A stretch of DNA of 64,000 nt from Collinsella sp. MSK.8.10 (GTDB lineage Bacteria > Actinomycetota > Coriobacteriia > Coriobacteriales > Coriobacteriaceae): assembly GCF_019041915.1 (NCBI RefSeq), contig NZ_JAHPYF010000002.1:229041-293040 (forward strand), given 5' to 3'. How positions within the stretch are numbered: the stretch's first letter is position 1; the number at the start of each line of letters is the position of its first letter. The translations under genes and the position numbers were made by a program. The notes under the pieces were generated by a model that did not search any database, was not told the DNA's origin, and was given only the letters and a program-made list of their open reading frames with translations. Positions 36,873 through 46,392 of this stretch are shown here, piece by piece.

Positions 36873-37310
36873 CTACTTGCGAGAATTGCTCAGCTTATTG
36901 ATCAGCGCCTCGAGACGCTCGCCGTCCTCGGCCGTCTGGGCAATAACCAAAATCGTATCGTTGCCGGCAAGCGAGCCAAGCACATCGGGCAGCTCTGCCG
37001 CATCAACAGCGGCGGCGATGCCGGAAGCCGTGCCAGGCTGAGCCTTAATCATAACCAGATTATCGGTGCGCAGAACGCCCGTTACGAGCTCGGAAACCAT
37101 ACGCTGCAGGTGCAGGTCCTCTGCCAGAACATAGATGCCCTCAGGGAGCTTACGCAGCCCCATATCGGCAATATCGCGAGAGACAGTCGCCTGCGTGCAA
37201 TCAAAGCCCATAGCGCGGAGCTCATCGACCAGCACGCGCTGCGTGCGGACGTCCTTATTGCGCACAATATCTCTAATGGCATCCTGGCGCCCATTGCGTT
37301 TTTTAGCCAT
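36873..37310 (-). CDS. argR: Arginine repressor
   Basis: A 145-residue ArgR. The N-terminal winged helix carries DELRAMGFDCTQATVSRDIADMG, with the SRD motif of the recognition helix; the C-terminal domain has GTASGIAAAVDAAELPDVLGSLAGNDTI, including the GTA and ND residues used for hexamer formation and arginine binding. The ATG at 37310 follows AGAGGG; the longer reading to 37343 is less likely. No arg genes are adjacent. A perfect 13-base inverted repeat lies about 90 bases upstream. Confidence 0.93.
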   Translation of the reverse strand: MAKKRNGRQDAIRDIVRNKDVRTQRVLVDELRAMGFDCTQATVSRDIADMGLRKLPEGIYVLAEDLHLQRMVSELVTGVLRTDNLVMIKAQPGTASGIAAAVDAAELPDVLGSLAGNDTILVIAQTAEDGERLEALINKLSNSRK

Positions 37311-37398
37311 ACAAACCCTCTCTCCAAAAGATGGCGGAGACAATCAATCAGTGATTGAATAGTTTAACGCTATTTGAAGGCTTTTGTGTATAAGAACG

Positions 37399-37436
37399 CA
37401 TTTCGAAACAATTCTATGCAAATTTGTTTCGAAATG
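37399..37436. promoter_or_regulatory. Perfect 13-bp inverted repeat upstream of argR
   Basis: CATTTCGAAACAA (37399-37411) and TTGTTTCGAAATG (37424-37436), separated by 12 bases. It lies between the glycosyltransferase stop and argR. It does not match the ARG box consensus (TGAAT...ATTCA) well, so either another regulator or a terminator of the upstream gene is possible. Confidence 0.55.
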
Positions 37437-37442
37437 AGCCGT

Positions 37443-38483
37443 TTAGGAGGTTTTTGCGCCCGTCCGGTTAAGAAAAGCTGCCAGATGCGTACACATCACG
37501 CAGCGCGCGGGCTTGGCGCTGGCGATCGGCCCAAACAACAGACCAAGTCCCCGATGGTTATCCTTGAGCGCGGCGACCATCTGACGGGTTCGAGGCGCCT
37601 CGAGCATATCACGCATGCGGGCGGAACGCTCGATTGACGACACTCCATGCGGGCTCAGACACAAGTTCTCGATGCAGGCGACCAGTCCGGCAAAGTAGAA
37701 CTTTTGGCTTGCCAGCTTGAGCCGACCACCGCTATCTGCTTCCGAGAGTGAGTCCGCAAGCTCGTCGAGCGCTCGAGTGTCATCGGATATTCTGGCATAC
37801 ATGGTGGGATCAAAGGCATCTGTAAGCTTAGGTGCCACCGCGTGGAAACAAGCGTCGCCGCAGCCGGACACGAATCGTGCCTGCGAGAGCGCATAAGCCA
37901 TAAACTCAACCGTACGGTACGCCTTGCCACGCGACAGGCATGCTTCAAACAGCGGACGGCTATACATCACGCCAGAGGTCTGAGCGACTAGGCCGCCCAA
38001 AATCAACTGAGGCAGCCCGGCCACCATCGAAGATTTGCCATCAATGGAAATATGAGTAGCATCCAAGACGCGCGAATGACGCTCGCGATGCGCATCGTAT
38101 CGATCGAGCGACACCGAGGGGAGCACAATGTCTGCCGCAGTATCGCACGCGATATCGACCATCTTGGAAAGGGCCTGCGGAGCAAACCACTCATCGGCGT
38201 TCATGGCGATGATGTGAGAGCCGCGCGAGGCATCAAAACCGGCACGAAGACAAGCGCCGCGCTTCGCGTCCTCGACATCAATCAAATCAATATGGATGTC
38301 CCTGTCGGCAGCAACTTGAAGCGAATGGCGCACACCGGGCGCAGCATCGCGGCAGACAACGACAATCTGCAAATCATAGAGGTCTTGGTTCTGGATACTC
38401 TCGAGCGCACGCATCGCATAGCTGGGCGAACCTTCTACTACAAGGATCACCGAAAGTCGCGGATGCGAGCCACGTCGAACCAA
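37443..38483 (-). CDS. Family 2 glycosyltransferase-like protein
   Basis: A 346-residue GT-A fold protein. It opens with LSVILVVEGSPSYAMRALESI, the usual GT2 beginning, and has DAKRGACLRAGFDASRG and MNADEW in the place of the DxD motif (as N-x-D). The C-terminal half is less typical. It has no membrane helices. A TTG start at 38483 is preceded by GAGAGGA. Acceptor and donor are unknown; it may build a surface polysaccharide. It lies after truA with a gap of 161 bases that holds nothing I recognise. Confidence 0.72.
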   Translation of the reverse strand: MVRRGSHPRLSVILVVEGSPSYAMRALESIQNQDLYDLQIVVVCRDAAPGVRHSLQVAADRDIHIDLIDVEDAKRGACLRAGFDASRGSHIIAMNADEWFAPQALSKMVDIACDTAADIVLPSVSLDRYDAHRERHSRVLDATHISIDGKSSMVAGLPQLILGGLVAQTSGVMYSRPLFEACLSRGKAYRTVEFMAYALSQARFVSGCGDACFHAVAPKLTDAFDPTMYARISDDTRALDELADSLSEADSGGRLKLASQKFYFAGLVACIENLCLSPHGVSSIERSARMRDMLEAPRTRQMVAALKDNHRGLGLLFGPIASAKPARCVMCTHLAAFLNRTGAKTS

Positions 38484-38644
38484 GTTATCCGTCCTCTCGA
38501 CAGCAATGAATCAAACTGTCGTTCATGGTACACCCCGGCAATAAAAGCAATGAGACACCGGTTGCACTGCACGCCAAGAACAGATGTTGCACACGCGCAG
38601 CCCACAGATGACAGGTGCCGACGAACGGCGCGTCGAGCCCTCCC

Positions 38645-39469
38645 CTAGTCGAGCACGACAAGCTCGGCGGGATCGTAATCCACGCCCATAAACGTAAGGC
38701 CGCAGGCAGGAGCCGTGGGGCCCGCAGCGGTACGATCGCAAGCATCGATGACCTCGCGCATCCACTCGGGTTCACGGCGATGCATGCCAATCTCGACAAG
38801 CGTGCCCACGATCGTGCGGACCATCGAATGCAGAAACGCATTGCCCTCGATGGTAAACGTCAGGATGTCCTCGCCAAACGCAACCTCATGGCCAAACTCG
38901 GCACGCATCACGCAGCGGTGCGTGGGCTTGCCCACGGCAGACGCCACCTTGCAAAAGCTCTTGAAGTCCTGCTCGCCCAGCAGCGCGGGACAGGCCGCAG
39001 ACATCGCCTCAACATCCAATGGGTAGCGATGCCACCACACCGCACCGCGCGAAAGCACAGGGCGCGCGTCGCGATCGGCAATACGGTACGTATACGTACG
39101 GGAACGCGCGTCAAAACGTGCAGAAAAGCCTTTACGGGCCCTGTAAACCTCGTTTATGGCGATATCTTTGGGCAGCAGGGCATCCATGGCCCTCAGCCAC
39201 CTACGGCGCGTACACGCGAGCTCAGCGTCCGTTACGGGCACACTAATGTACTGCGCCACCGCATGCACGCCGGCATCGGTGCGCCCTGCGCACGTCAGGT
39301 CGATCGGACGGCGCAGGAGCGTCTCGATAGCGCGGCGCAGCTCGCCCGCAACCGTCGTCTGGCCAGGCTGCTCGGCAAAGCCGCTATAGGACGAGCCATC
39401 GTAGGCCACGCGGAAAACGAGCGTGGCATCGAGCTCAGGAATCGAATTGAAATCAGACGGCGCGGTCAT
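38645..39469 (-). CDS. truA: tRNA pseudouridine synthase A
   Basis: A 274-residue TruA that makes pseudouridine at tRNA positions 38-40. The catalytic motif CAGRTDAGVHA contains the nucleophile Asp65; other marks are VAYDGSSYSGFAEQ, RTYTYRI and FLHSMVRTIVG. It follows rplQ at the end of the ribosomal alpha operon, a frequent arrangement, but a strong terminator separates them. The ribosome site AGGGAG precedes ATG. Confidence 0.95.
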   Translation of the reverse strand: MTAPSDFNSIPELDATLVFRVAYDGSSYSGFAEQPGQTTVAGELRRAIETLLRRPIDLTCAGRTDAGVHAVAQYISVPVTDAELACTRRRWLRAMDALLPKDIAINEVYRARKGFSARFDARSRTYTYRIADRDARPVLSRGAVWWHRYPLDVEAMSAACPALLGEQDFKSFCKVASAVGKPTHRCVMRAEFGHEVAFGEDILTFTIEGNAFLHSMVRTIVGTLVEIGMHRREPEWMREVIDACDRTAAGPTAPACGLTFMGVDYDPAELVVLD

Positions 39470-39511
39470 GGGCGCTCCCTACAAACAAGCAACGGTATTG
39501 CGACAAAAAAA

Positions 39512-39535
39512 GAGGGGTACGCGAACGTACCCCTC
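39512..39535 (-). terminator. Terminator of the ribosomal alpha operon
   Basis: GAGGGGTACG and CGTACCCCTC form a 10-base stem with a 4-base loop, followed by TTTTTTT on the minus strand, 26 bases past the rplQ stop. Confidence 0.93.
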
Positions 39536-39561
39536 GAATATAGCCTATGCAGACGGAATGT

Positions 39562-40029
39562 CTACTCAGCGGTCTCCTCAGCAGGAGCCTCCTCCACGGC
39601 CTCGACCTTCTTGGGAGCAGCGGCCTTCTTGGGGGCCGGAGCAGCCTTCTTGACCTTAGGCGTGCAAGGCTCGGTGACGAGCTCCATGATAACGATGGGA
39701 GCGTTGTCGCCCTTACGGTTACCGAGCTTCATGATGCGGGTGTAACCGCCGTTGCGGTCCTGCCACATACCCTGAGCAGCCTTGTCGAAGATCTCGGCAA
39801 CGAGCTGCTTATCGCCGAGCTTGGCGATAGCCAGACGACGAGAGTGCAGGTCGCCCTTCTTGGCCCAGGTGATGATCGGATCGACGACCGAACGCAGCGC
39901 CTTAGCGCGAGTCTCGGTGGTCTTGATGCGGTCGTTCTCGAAGAGGGCCTTAGCAAGGCTCTTCTTCATGGCCTTGGTGTGGCTCGCATCGGTGCCGAGC
40001 TTCAGGCCCTTCTTAACGTTGTGACGCAT
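39562..40029 (-). CDS. rplQ: Ribosomal protein bL17 with acidic/Ala-Lys tail
   Basis: A 155-residue bL17; the core (about 1-118) begins MRHNVKKGLKLG and includes HTKAMKKSLAKAL and GGYTRIMKLGNRKGD. The last 35 residues are a Lys/Ala/Pro stretch followed by Glu-rich sequence, which the usual protein lacks. It is the final gene of the alpha operon, 30 bases after rpoA. A similar extension occurs in bL31 of this genome. Confidence 0.96.
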   Translation of the reverse strand: MRHNVKKGLKLGTDASHTKAMKKSLAKALFENDRIKTTETRAKALRSVVDPIITWAKKGDLHSRRLAIAKLGDKQLVAEIFDKAAQGMWQDRNGGYTRIMKLGNRKGDNAPIVIMELVTEPCTPKVKKAAPAPKKAAAPKKVEAVEEAPAEETAE

Positions 40030-40059
40030 GGTCTAGTTTCTCCTCAAATATGCGAAGCA

Positions 40060-41001
40060 TTAAGCCTTCAGGCTCAGGCCCATGGACTCAAGCTTGTCCT
40101 TCACTTCCTCGATCGACTTAACACCGAAGTTACGGATGTTGAGCAGATCGTTCTCCGAGAACTCAACGAGCTGACGGACCGAGTGAATGCTGGCGCGCTT
40201 AAGGCAGTTGTAGGAACGGACGGAAAGGTCCAGATCCTCGATCTGCTTGTCCAGCTCGGCGTTGTCGTTGGTGACCTCGGGAGCGAAGATCGAAGCCTCC
40301 TCCTCGACCTCGGGGGTCTCGGCAAGGTTCATAAAGGCGGCCATATGCTGGTTGATGATATTGGCAGCCTGGACCACGGCGTCGCGCGGGGCGATGGAGC
40401 CGTTGGTCTCGATCTCGAGGACAAGGCGGTCGTAGTCGGTGTGCTGACCGACACGGCAAGCCTCAACGAGCTTGGCGCAACGGGAAACCGGCGAGTACAG
40501 CGAGTCGACGTGGATCACACCGATGGGATCGTTGTCGCGCTTGTTTGCCTCGCCAGAAACATAGCCGCGGCCATAGCCGATGCGCATGCTCATGGTGAGA
40601 TGGCCACCCTCGGTGAGCGTAGCAATGTGCTGCTCGGGGTTGACCAGCTCAAACTCGGACGGAATAAAGAAGTCCGCACCGGTGACCTCGCAGGGGCCGT
40701 CAACCGAGATGGTGGCGGTCGCCTCGTCGGTCGTGCCGAGAGCCCTGAAGACAAGACCCTTGACATTCAGGACGATGTCGGTGACATCCTCGACCATGTT
40801 AGGGATGGTCATGAACTCGTGCTGCGCACCATCGATCTGAATAGCCTCGACGGCGGCACCCTCGAGCGAGGACAGAAGAACGCGACGAAGGGAGTTACCC
40901 AGCGTATCGCCGTAACCACGCTCGAGCGGCTCGACGGAGACACGAGCAGACGTCTCGTTGATCTCTTCGACCTGAACCTGAGGCCTAATGAATTCTGACA
41001 T
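40060..41001 (-). CDS. rpoA: RNA polymerase alpha subunit
   Basis: A 313-residue alpha subunit. The N-terminal domain, which starts the assembly of RNA polymerase, has EPLERGYGDTLGNSLRRVLLSSL; the C-terminal domain has LDLSVRSYNCLKRASIHSVRQL, the segment that contacts UP-element DNA and activators. Length is normal. It lies in the order rpsD-rpoA-rplQ. Confidence 0.97.
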   Translation of the reverse strand: MSEFIRPQVQVEEINETSARVSVEPLERGYGDTLGNSLRRVLLSSLEGAAVEAIQIDGAQHEFMTIPNMVEDVTDIVLNVKGLVFRALGTTDEATATISVDGPCEVTGADFFIPSEFELVNPEQHIATLTEGGHLTMSMRIGYGRGYVSGEANKRDNDPIGVIHVDSLYSPVSRCAKLVEACRVGQHTDYDRLVLEIETNGSIAPRDAVVQAANIINQHMAAFMNLAETPEVEEEASIFAPEVTNDNAELDKQIEDLDLSVRSYNCLKRASIHSVRQLVEFSENDLLNIRNFGVKSIEEVKDKLESMGLSLKA

Positions 41002-41033
41002 GTATTACCTCCAGCCTCAGCAGCCCGGATGGA

Positions 41034-41630
41034 CTACTTAGAGTAGAGCTCGACGATGAGCTGCTCGTTGATATCACCGCTGATCTGCTCACGCGTCGGC
41101 AGAGCGAGCACGTTACCAGACAGCTTCTCGATATCGACCTCGAGCCAGCCAGGGACCTCAAAGCGCTCGGAGGAAATCAGGGCCTCCTTGATGGGGAGGA
41201 GGTCACGGAACTTCTCGCCGACAGCGACGACGTCGCCGGCCTTGACGCGGTAGGACGGGATGTCCACGCGCTTGCCGTTCACGGTGAAGTGACCGTGACG
41301 GACGGACTGACGAGCCTCTTTGCGGGTGCGGGCGAAGCCAAGACGGAAGACGACGTTGTCGAGGCGAGACTCAAGGATGATCATGAGGTTCTCACCGGTG
41401 ACGCCGTTCATCTTGCGGGCCTTGTTGAAGTAGCCGTGGAACTGCTTCTCCAGAACGCCATAGATGAACTTGACCTTCTGCTTCTCGCGCAGCTGCATGC
41501 CGTACTCAGATTCCTTGCGACGGCGCTTGGGCTGACGGATAGATTCCTTCTTGCTGCTGTAACCGAGCTCAGCGGGATCGATCCCGAGCTGACGGCAGCG
41601 CTTAAGAACAGGAGTCCTGTCGATTGCCAT
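41034..41630 (-). CDS. rpsD: Ribosomal protein uS4
   Basis: A 198-residue uS4, a primary 16S rRNA binder in 30S assembly. It has the S4 domain with ESRLDNVVFRLGFARTRKEARQ and HGHFTVNGKRVDIPSY. The four N-terminal zinc cysteines of some uS4 proteins are missing (only one Cys), so it is the zinc-free form. Located between rpsK and rpoA, where it can also act as an operon regulator in other bacteria. Confidence 0.97.
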   Translation of the reverse strand: MAIDRTPVLKRCRQLGIDPAELGYSSKKESIRQPKRRRKESEYGMQLREKQKVKFIYGVLEKQFHGYFNKARKMNGVTGENLMIILESRLDNVVFRLGFARTRKEARQSVRHGHFTVNGKRVDIPSYRVKAGDVVAVGEKFRDLLPIKEALISSERFEVPGWLEVDIEKLSGNVLALPTREQISGDINEQLIVELYSK

Positions 41631-41649
41631 ATTGATACGATCCTTTCAG

Positions 41650-42054
41650 TTACACGCGGCGACGCTTCTTGGGGCGGCAGCCGTTGTGCGGAATGGGGGT
41701 CTTGTCCTGGATGCTCGAGACCTCGAGGCCAGCAGCCTGGAGGGAGCGGATGGCGGTCTCACGACCGGAGCCGGGGCCCTTGACGAAGACGGAAACCTTC
41801 TTCATACCGTGCTCCATGGCCTGCTTGGCAGCAGCCTCGGCAGCCATCTGGGCAGCGAACGGCGTGGACTTACGGGAGCCCTTGAAGCCCACCTGGCCAG
41901 CCGACTTCCAGGAAATGACGTTGCCCTGGGGATCGGTGATCGAAACGATCGTGTTGTTGAACGTAGAACGAATGTGAGCCTGGCCCACGGAAATGTTCTT
42001 ACGGTCCGCGCGCTTCAGACGGGCAGCGCGAACGTTCTTCTTAGCAGTAGCCAT
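41650..42054 (-). CDS. rpsK: Ribosomal protein uS11
   Basis: A 134-residue uS11 of the 30S platform. Motifs include [33 protein letters not shown] and [20 protein letters not shown], with the basic end [10 protein letters not shown]. It lies 14 bases after rpsM. Confidence 0.97.
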   Translation of the reverse strand: MATAKKNVRAARLKRADRKNISVGQAHIRSTFNNTIVSITDPQGNVISWKSAGQVGFKGSRKSTPFAAQMAAEAAAKQAMEHGMKKVSVFVKGPGSGRETAIRSLQAAGLEVSSIQDKTPIPHNGCRPKKRRRV

Positions 42055-42068
42055 CTATCTAGCGCTCC

Positions 42069-42443
42069 TTATTTCTTCTTCTTAGCACCGATCTGACGCT
42101 TCGGGCCCTTGCGGGTACGAGCGTTAGTGTGGGTGCGCTGGCCGCGGACCGGGAGGCCCTTGCGGTGACGAAGGCCGCGGTTGCAGCCGATGTCCATAAG
42201 GCGCTTGACGTTCTGGTTGCGCTCACGGCGGAGGTCGCCCTCAACCATGATCTGGTTCTTATCGATATAATCGCGGATGGCGTTAACCTCATCCTCGGTG
42301 AGGTCCTTAACGCGCGTATCCACGTTAACGTTGCACTCGACGCAGATCTTCGTCGCAGTGGTGCGGCCGATGCCGTAAATGTAGGTCAGACCGATCTCAA
42401 CGCGCTTCTCACGCGGGAGGTCGACACCATTAATACGGGCCAA
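42069..42443 (-). CDS. rpsM: Ribosomal protein uS13
   Basis: A 124-residue uS13 of the 30S head, contacting tRNA and 50S. It begins [20 protein letters not shown], has [11 protein letters not shown] and [19 protein letters not shown], and a basic C-terminal [13 protein letters not shown] that reaches the P site. The next gene upstream is rpmJ, 14 bases away. Confidence 0.97.
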   Translation of the reverse strand: MARINGVDLPREKRVEIGLTYIYGIGRTTATKICVECNVNVDTRVKDLTEDEVNAIRDYIDKNQIMVEGDLRRERNQNVKRLMDIGCNRGLRHRKGLPVRGQRTHTNARTRKGPKRQIGAKKKK

Positions 42444-42457
42444 CGTAGTCTCCTCTC

Positions 42458-42571
42458 TTAACCCTGACGCTGCTTATGACGGGGGTTCTCGCAAATGACG
42501 AGGACCTTGCCATGGCGCCTAATGATTTTGCACTTATCGCACATCTTCTTGACCGAAGGACGTACCTTCAT
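42458..42571 (-). CDS. rpmJ: Ribosomal protein bL36 (zinc form)
   Basis: A 37-residue protein, [15 protein letters not shown] followed by [22 protein letters not shown]. The zinc ligands are C11, C14, C27 and H32, so this is the zinc-binding type. The ATG at 42571 follows GGAAAGAA, and the order infA-rpmJ-rpsM is standard. The gene is too short for many ORF callers. Confidence 0.96.
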   Translation of the reverse strand: MKVRPSVKKMCDKCKIIRRHGKVLVICENPRHKQRQG

Positions 42572-42721
42572 CGTTCTTCCTTTCGGTAGCGCTCAAACTA
42601 CTTCCCTACTATCTACTCGCCCAGCCGCAGGCGTTTAAAACTATGGCTGGTCTTCACACACAATCCGACCGTAGGTTGAGCTAAGCCTGCAGCCGGAAAT
42701 GGAGTGCGTGTATGCGTGCCG

Positions 42722-42940
42722 CTATTTATAGCGATAGGTGATGCGGCCGCGGGTCAGGTCGTACGGGGAAAGCTCCACGACAACCCTGTCACCGGGGAGA
42801 ATGCGGATGTAATTCATTCGGATCTTGCCAGAAATGTTGCACAGAACCGAATGACCGTTCTCGAGCTCGACCTTAAACATGGCATTAGGCAGCGGTTCCT
42901 TTACCGTACCCTCGAGCTCAATTGCGTCTTCCTTCTTCAC
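42722..42940 (-). CDS. infA: Translation initiation factor IF-1
   Basis: A 72-residue S1/OB-fold factor that binds the 30S A site. It has [25 protein letters not shown] sequence ([15 protein letters not shown]), [16 protein letters not shown] and the end [14 protein letters not shown] at 42940 is chosen because it gives the family length of 72; a TTG two codons earlier is possible. A separate promoter appears to lie upstream (42980-43008). Confidence 0.95.
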   Translation of the reverse strand: MKKEDAIELEGTVKEPLPNAMFKVELENGHSVLCNISGKIRMNYIRILPGDRVVVELSPYDLTRGRITYRYK

Positions 42941-42979
42941 AAGCAATCATCTTTCTCTAGAAAACGACAGCGATTGAGT

Positions 42980-43008
42980 ATTCTACAACACGTATGCACG
43001 CATCGTAA
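42980..43008 (-). promoter_or_regulatory. Possible internal promoter for infA-rpmJ-rpsM
   Basis: On the minus strand TTACGA, a 17-base spacer and TAGAAT lie in the 104-base gap between map and infA. The -10 matches 5 of 6 consensus bases, the -35 only 3. Confidence 0.35.
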
Positions 43009-43044
43009 TAACTTCGTAATGGCTCCACAACTAAGTGGAACTTG

Positions 43045-43833
43045 TTACATTTCTCCGCCCCGCAAGGAACACCAGGCACCTTGCGCATCCGTGGTGAGAA
43101 TCACCGGACCGTCATTGGTAATGGCGACGGTGTTCTCGTAGTGCGCGGCGGGCAGGTGGTCGTTGGTCGTAACAATCCAACCGTCGGAGCCCGTGCTCAC
43201 ATGGTTGGAACCCATCGTAACCATCGGCTCAATGGCAATGACCATGCCGGCCTGGAGGCGAACGCCCCTCCCCTTCTTTCCATAGTTAGGAACGTTGGGG
43301 TCCTCGTGCATCACGCGACCAATGCCATGGCCCACATAATCACGAAGTACGCCGTAACCGTGAGACTCGGCGAGGGACTGAACGGCATAACCGACGTCCC
43401 CGATATGGTTACCGGGAACAGCCTGCTCGATGGCAGCCTTAAGGCAATCGCGCGTGACCTCGCACAAAGCCTTGGCTTCGGGCGTGGGGGTGCCGACGAA
43501 AAACGTCCAAGCGTTATCGCCGACCCAACCGTCGACAACGGCTCCCGTATCGATGGAGATGATATCGCCATCGCGCAGGATCATGTCGGGGTTGGGAATA
43601 CCGTGGACCACGGCATCGTTGATCGATGCACAAATGGTCCCCGGGAACCCGCCGTAACCCTTAAAGGCCGGGGTGCCGCCATGCATGCGGATAATCTGCT
43701 CCGCGAGCTGATCGAGCTCAAAAGTCGAAACGCCGGGGCGCACCATGGCTCCAACGTGGCGGAGCGCCATCTTAGATAGCGCTCCTGCCTTCTTCATCTG
43801 CTCGATTTGCGTTGCAGACTTAATCTTGATCAT
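43045..43833 (-). CDS. map: Methionine aminopeptidase, type I
   Basis: A 262-residue MetAP that removes the initiator Met. Substrate His and metal ligands are seen in NDAVVHGIP, SIDTGAVVDGWVGDNAWTF (two Asp), YVGHGIGRVMHEDPNVPNY (His), and MVIAIEPMV (Glu), with the last Glu near HYENTVAITNDG. Its start overlaps the adk stop (ATGA), so both are translationally coupled. Standard place in the spc operon. Confidence 0.96.
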   Translation of the reverse strand: MIKIKSATQIEQMKKAGALSKMALRHVGAMVRPGVSTFELDQLAEQIIRMHGGTPAFKGYGGFPGTICASINDAVVHGIPNPDMILRDGDIISIDTGAVVDGWVGDNAWTFFVGTPTPEAKALCEVTRDCLKAAIEQAVPGNHIGDVGYAVQSLAESHGYGVLRDYVGHGIGRVMHEDPNVPNYGKKGRGVRLQAGMVIAIEPMVTMGSNHVSTGSDGWIVTTNDHLPAAHYENTVAITNDGPVILTTDAQGAWCSLRGGEM

Positions 43834-44456
43834 AGACCGAGAGCCTCTTTGACATCCCCGTACACGGTCTCGCGAGCCTGGTCACCGTTGACCGACTTGA
43901 GCAGACCCTGGCCACGATAGTAGTCGACGAGCGGACTCGTGGACTTCTCGTAGACGTCGAGACGGTTCTTGATGGTCTCGGGCTTGTCGTCGTCGCGCTG
44001 ATACATCTCGCCTGCGCACTTGGGGCAGGTAGCATCGGCAGCGGTGCCGGTGTAACCGCAGGCGAGGCAGGTGCGACGCGAAGACAGACGATCGATAATG
44101 ACCTCGGGGGCCACATCGACCAGAAGGGCACAGTCGATCTCGCGACCCATGGCGGAAAGCTCGGAATCGAGCGTCACAGCCTGGGCGGTGTTGCGCGGGA
44201 AGCCGTCGAGGATGAAGCCCTGTTGGGCGTCATCGGCGGCAAGGCGCTCCTTGACAAGGTCGATCACGAGCTGGTCGGGAACGAGCTCGCCAGCGTCCAT
44301 GTACTTCTTAGCCTGAATACCAAGCTCGGTGCCACCCTTGACGGCAGCACGCAGCAGGTCGCCCGTGGAAATATGGGCGACGCCAAACTCGGCGACGAGC
44401 TCCTGTGCGACGGTGCCCTTACCGGCACCCGGAGCTCCGAGCAATACGAGGTTCAT
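43830..44456 (-). CDS. adk: Adenylate kinase
   Basis: A 208-residue kinase that interconverts AMP + ATP and 2 ADP. The P-loop is GAPGAGKGT; AMP-site residues lie in HISTGDLLRAAV and GFPRNTAQA. The LID holds a zinc-finger-like CLACG...CPKC pattern (four Cys), typical of Gram-positive long-form enzymes. ATG at 44456 is chosen; the TTG two codons upstream abuts the GAGGAGGA ribosome site. Confidence 0.96.
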   Translation of the reverse strand: MNLVLLGAPGAGKGTVAQELVAEFGVAHISTGDLLRAAVKGGTELGIQAKKYMDAGELVPDQLVIDLVKERLAADDAQQGFILDGFPRNTAQAVTLDSELSAMGREIDCALLVDVAPEVIIDRLSSRRTCLACGYTGTAADATCPKCAGEMYQRDDDKPETIKNRLDVYEKSTSPLVDYYRGQGLLKSVNGDQARETVYGDVKEALGL

Positions 44457-44474
44457 GAGCAATCCTCCTCTAGC

Positions 44475-45761
44475 CTATTTAAAGAATCCATCGTAATCAT
44501 ACATCTTGATCTGGCCTTCGAGCTTATCGACCGTGTCGAGCACGACGCCGACCATGATGAGGATGGACGTGCCGCCAAATGCCTGGATCAGATGGTTACC
44601 CGTGAAGGAGAAGATGATCGAAGGCACGATGGCGATGAGCGCCAAAAAGACAGCGCTGGGAAGCGTAATCTTGTTGAGCGCGTTCTTGATGTAGGCCGCG
44701 GTAGCCCTACCCGGACGCACGCCCGGAATAAAGCCGCCCTGCTTCTTAAGGTTGTCGGCCGTGTCATCGGGGTTAAACACCATGGAGGTGTAGAAGTACG
44801 CGAAGAACACGATGAGCACAACATTAAGCACCCAGTTGAGCCAACCGGTCGAAAGCGCAGAGGCAACTGCCTGGATCCAGCCGATGCCGGGGAAGAACAC
44901 GGCAATCTGAGCCGGGAAGTACAGCAGCGCCGAAGCGAAGATAATCGGCACGACACCCGCGGTGTTGACCTTGATGGGCAGGTAGGTGGTCTGGCCACCC
45001 ATCATGCGACGGCCCACGACGCGTTTGGCGTAGGAGACCGGGATGCGGCGCTGGCCGCGCTCAAGGAAAACAATCAGCGGGATAACCAGCAGGATGATGG
45101 CGCAGATGATCACCATGGTGATGATGCCACCGGCATTGCCCTCGGTGCTGGAGAAGATAGCCTGCGGCAGACCGGCCATGATGTTCGCAAAGATGATCAG
45201 CGACATGCCATTGCCGATACCGCGCTGGGTGATGAGCTCACCAATCCACATGATCAGCATGGCGCCCGCAGTGAGCGTACCGACGATCATGAGGTCGAAG
45301 ATGATCTCGGGAGCGCCGGCGCCATTAAAGCTGATGCCGAAGCTCTTAAAGAGGAAGAGGTAACCCACGGAGTTGAGGATTGCCAGAGCCAAGGTGAGGT
45401 AACGCGAATACTGCGTAATCTTGGTCTGACCGACCTCGCCCTCGCGGGCAAGCTCATGCAGGGAAGGCACGACGGCCTGGAGCATCTGGAGGATGATCGA
45501 GCTGGTGATGTAAGGCATGATGCCCAGCGAAAACACCGACACATAGCTCAAAGCGCCGCCAGAGAAAAGATTCAGGAGGGCCATAGCACCTGCGGCGACC
45601 GAATTGTTATCGGTCGAGAAAAGGCCCAGCATCCCCTGGAAGGGAATGCCGGGCACAGGAACGTGCGCACCAATGCGGTACACGACGAGCATAGCTATGG
45701 TAAAAAGAATCTTTTCGCGCAATTCTTTGATGCGGAAAGCATTCTTAAGACCATTTAGCAC
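44475..45761 (-). CDS. secY: Protein translocase subunit SecY
   Basis: A 428-residue channel subunit with ten membrane helices. It begins [20 protein letters not shown], has the plug-region [36 protein letters not shown], and the cytoplasmic [10 protein letters not shown] loop. It forms the SecYEG channel driven by SecA (21157-23964). Its start overlaps the rplO stop by 7 bases. Confidence 0.97.
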   Translation of the reverse strand: MLNGLKNAFRIKELREKILFTIAMLVVYRIGAHVPVPGIPFQGMLGLFSTDNNSVAAGAMALLNLFSGGALSYVSVFSLGIMPYITSSIILQMLQAVVPSLHELAREGEVGQTKITQYSRYLTLALAILNSVGYLFLFKSFGISFNGAGAPEIIFDLMIVGTLTAGAMLIMWIGELITQRGIGNGMSLIIFANIMAGLPQAIFSSTEGNAGGIITMVIICAIILLVIPLIVFLERGQRRIPVSYAKRVVGRRMMGGQTTYLPIKVNTAGVVPIIFASALLYFPAQIAVFFPGIGWIQAVASALSTGWLNWVLNVVLIVFFAYFYTSMVFNPDDTADNLKKQGGFIPGVRPGRATAAYIKNALNKITLPSAVFLALIAIVPSIIFSFTGNHLIQAFGGTSILIMVGVVLDTVDKLEGQIKMYDYDGFFK

Positions 45762-46204
45762 GGCAGCTCGACCTTTCCGCCGGCGGCCTCGATCTTGGCC
45801 TGCGCAGAAGCACTGACCTTGTCGACCTTGACCGTGAACTTCTTGGTGAGCTCACCATTGCCGAGCACCTTGACGGGCTCGAACTCGCTCTTGGTGATGC
45901 GAGCGGCCTTAAGAGCGGCACCGTCGATCACAGCGCCGTCCTCGAACTTGCGCTCGAGACGCTCAACGTTAACAGCGGTGTACTCGATACGACGGGGGTT
46001 GCGGAAGCCCGGAAGCTTGGGCAGGCGCATAGCCAGCGGAGTCTGGCCACCCTCGAAGCCGGCACCCTTGGTGCCACCAGAGCGAGAGCCCTGGCCCTTC
46101 TGACCGCGGCCAGAAGTGGTGCCGTGACCCGAAGAATTGCCACGGCCGACGCGCTTGCGGTTCTTGGTGGAACCGGGCGCGGGAGTAAGATCGTGAAGCT
46201 GCAT
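45755..46204 (-). CDS. rplO: Ribosomal protein uL15
   Basis: A 149-residue uL15. The Gly/Arg-rich N-terminus ([20 protein letters not shown]) threads into 23S r[22 protein letters not shown] is the family signature. It overlaps secY by 7 bases. Confidence 0.97.
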   Translation of the reverse strand: MQLHDLTPAPGSTKNRKRVGRGNSSGHGTTSGRGQKGQGSRSGGTKGAGFEGGQTPLAMRLPKLPGFRNPRRIEYTAVNVERLERKFEDGAVIDGAALKAARITKSEFEPVKVLGNGELTKKFTVKVDKVSASAQAKIEAAGGKVELPC

Positions 46205-46207
46205 TTG

Positions 46208-46390
46208 CTACTCCTCTACAATCTCGACAAGGTGCTTGACCTTGAAGATCATGCCGCGGACGGACTCGTTGTCAGCAATCTCGCGAACCTCGCGGATCCT
46301 GTGGAGACCGAGGGCACGGACAGTACGGACCTGGTCCTGCTTGCAACCGTTGGTGCTGCGGACCTGCTTGATCTTGATGGTGTCAGCCAT
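46208..46390 (-). CDS. rpmD: Ribosomal protein uL30
   Basis: A 60-residue uL30 with IKQVRSTNGCKQDQVRTVRA and LGLHRIREVREIADNESVRG. Two bases separate it from rpsE and three from rplO. Confidence 0.95.
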   Translation of the reverse strand: MADTIKIKQVRSTNGCKQDQVRTVRALGLHRIREVREIADNESVRGMIFKVKHLVEIVEE

Positions 46391-46392
46391 GC

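Noticed and set aside
37310..37443. ARG box ahead of argR
   Set aside because: TGATTGAATAGTTTAACGCT is only loosely similar to the ARG box; the spacing and symmetry are too poor to call.
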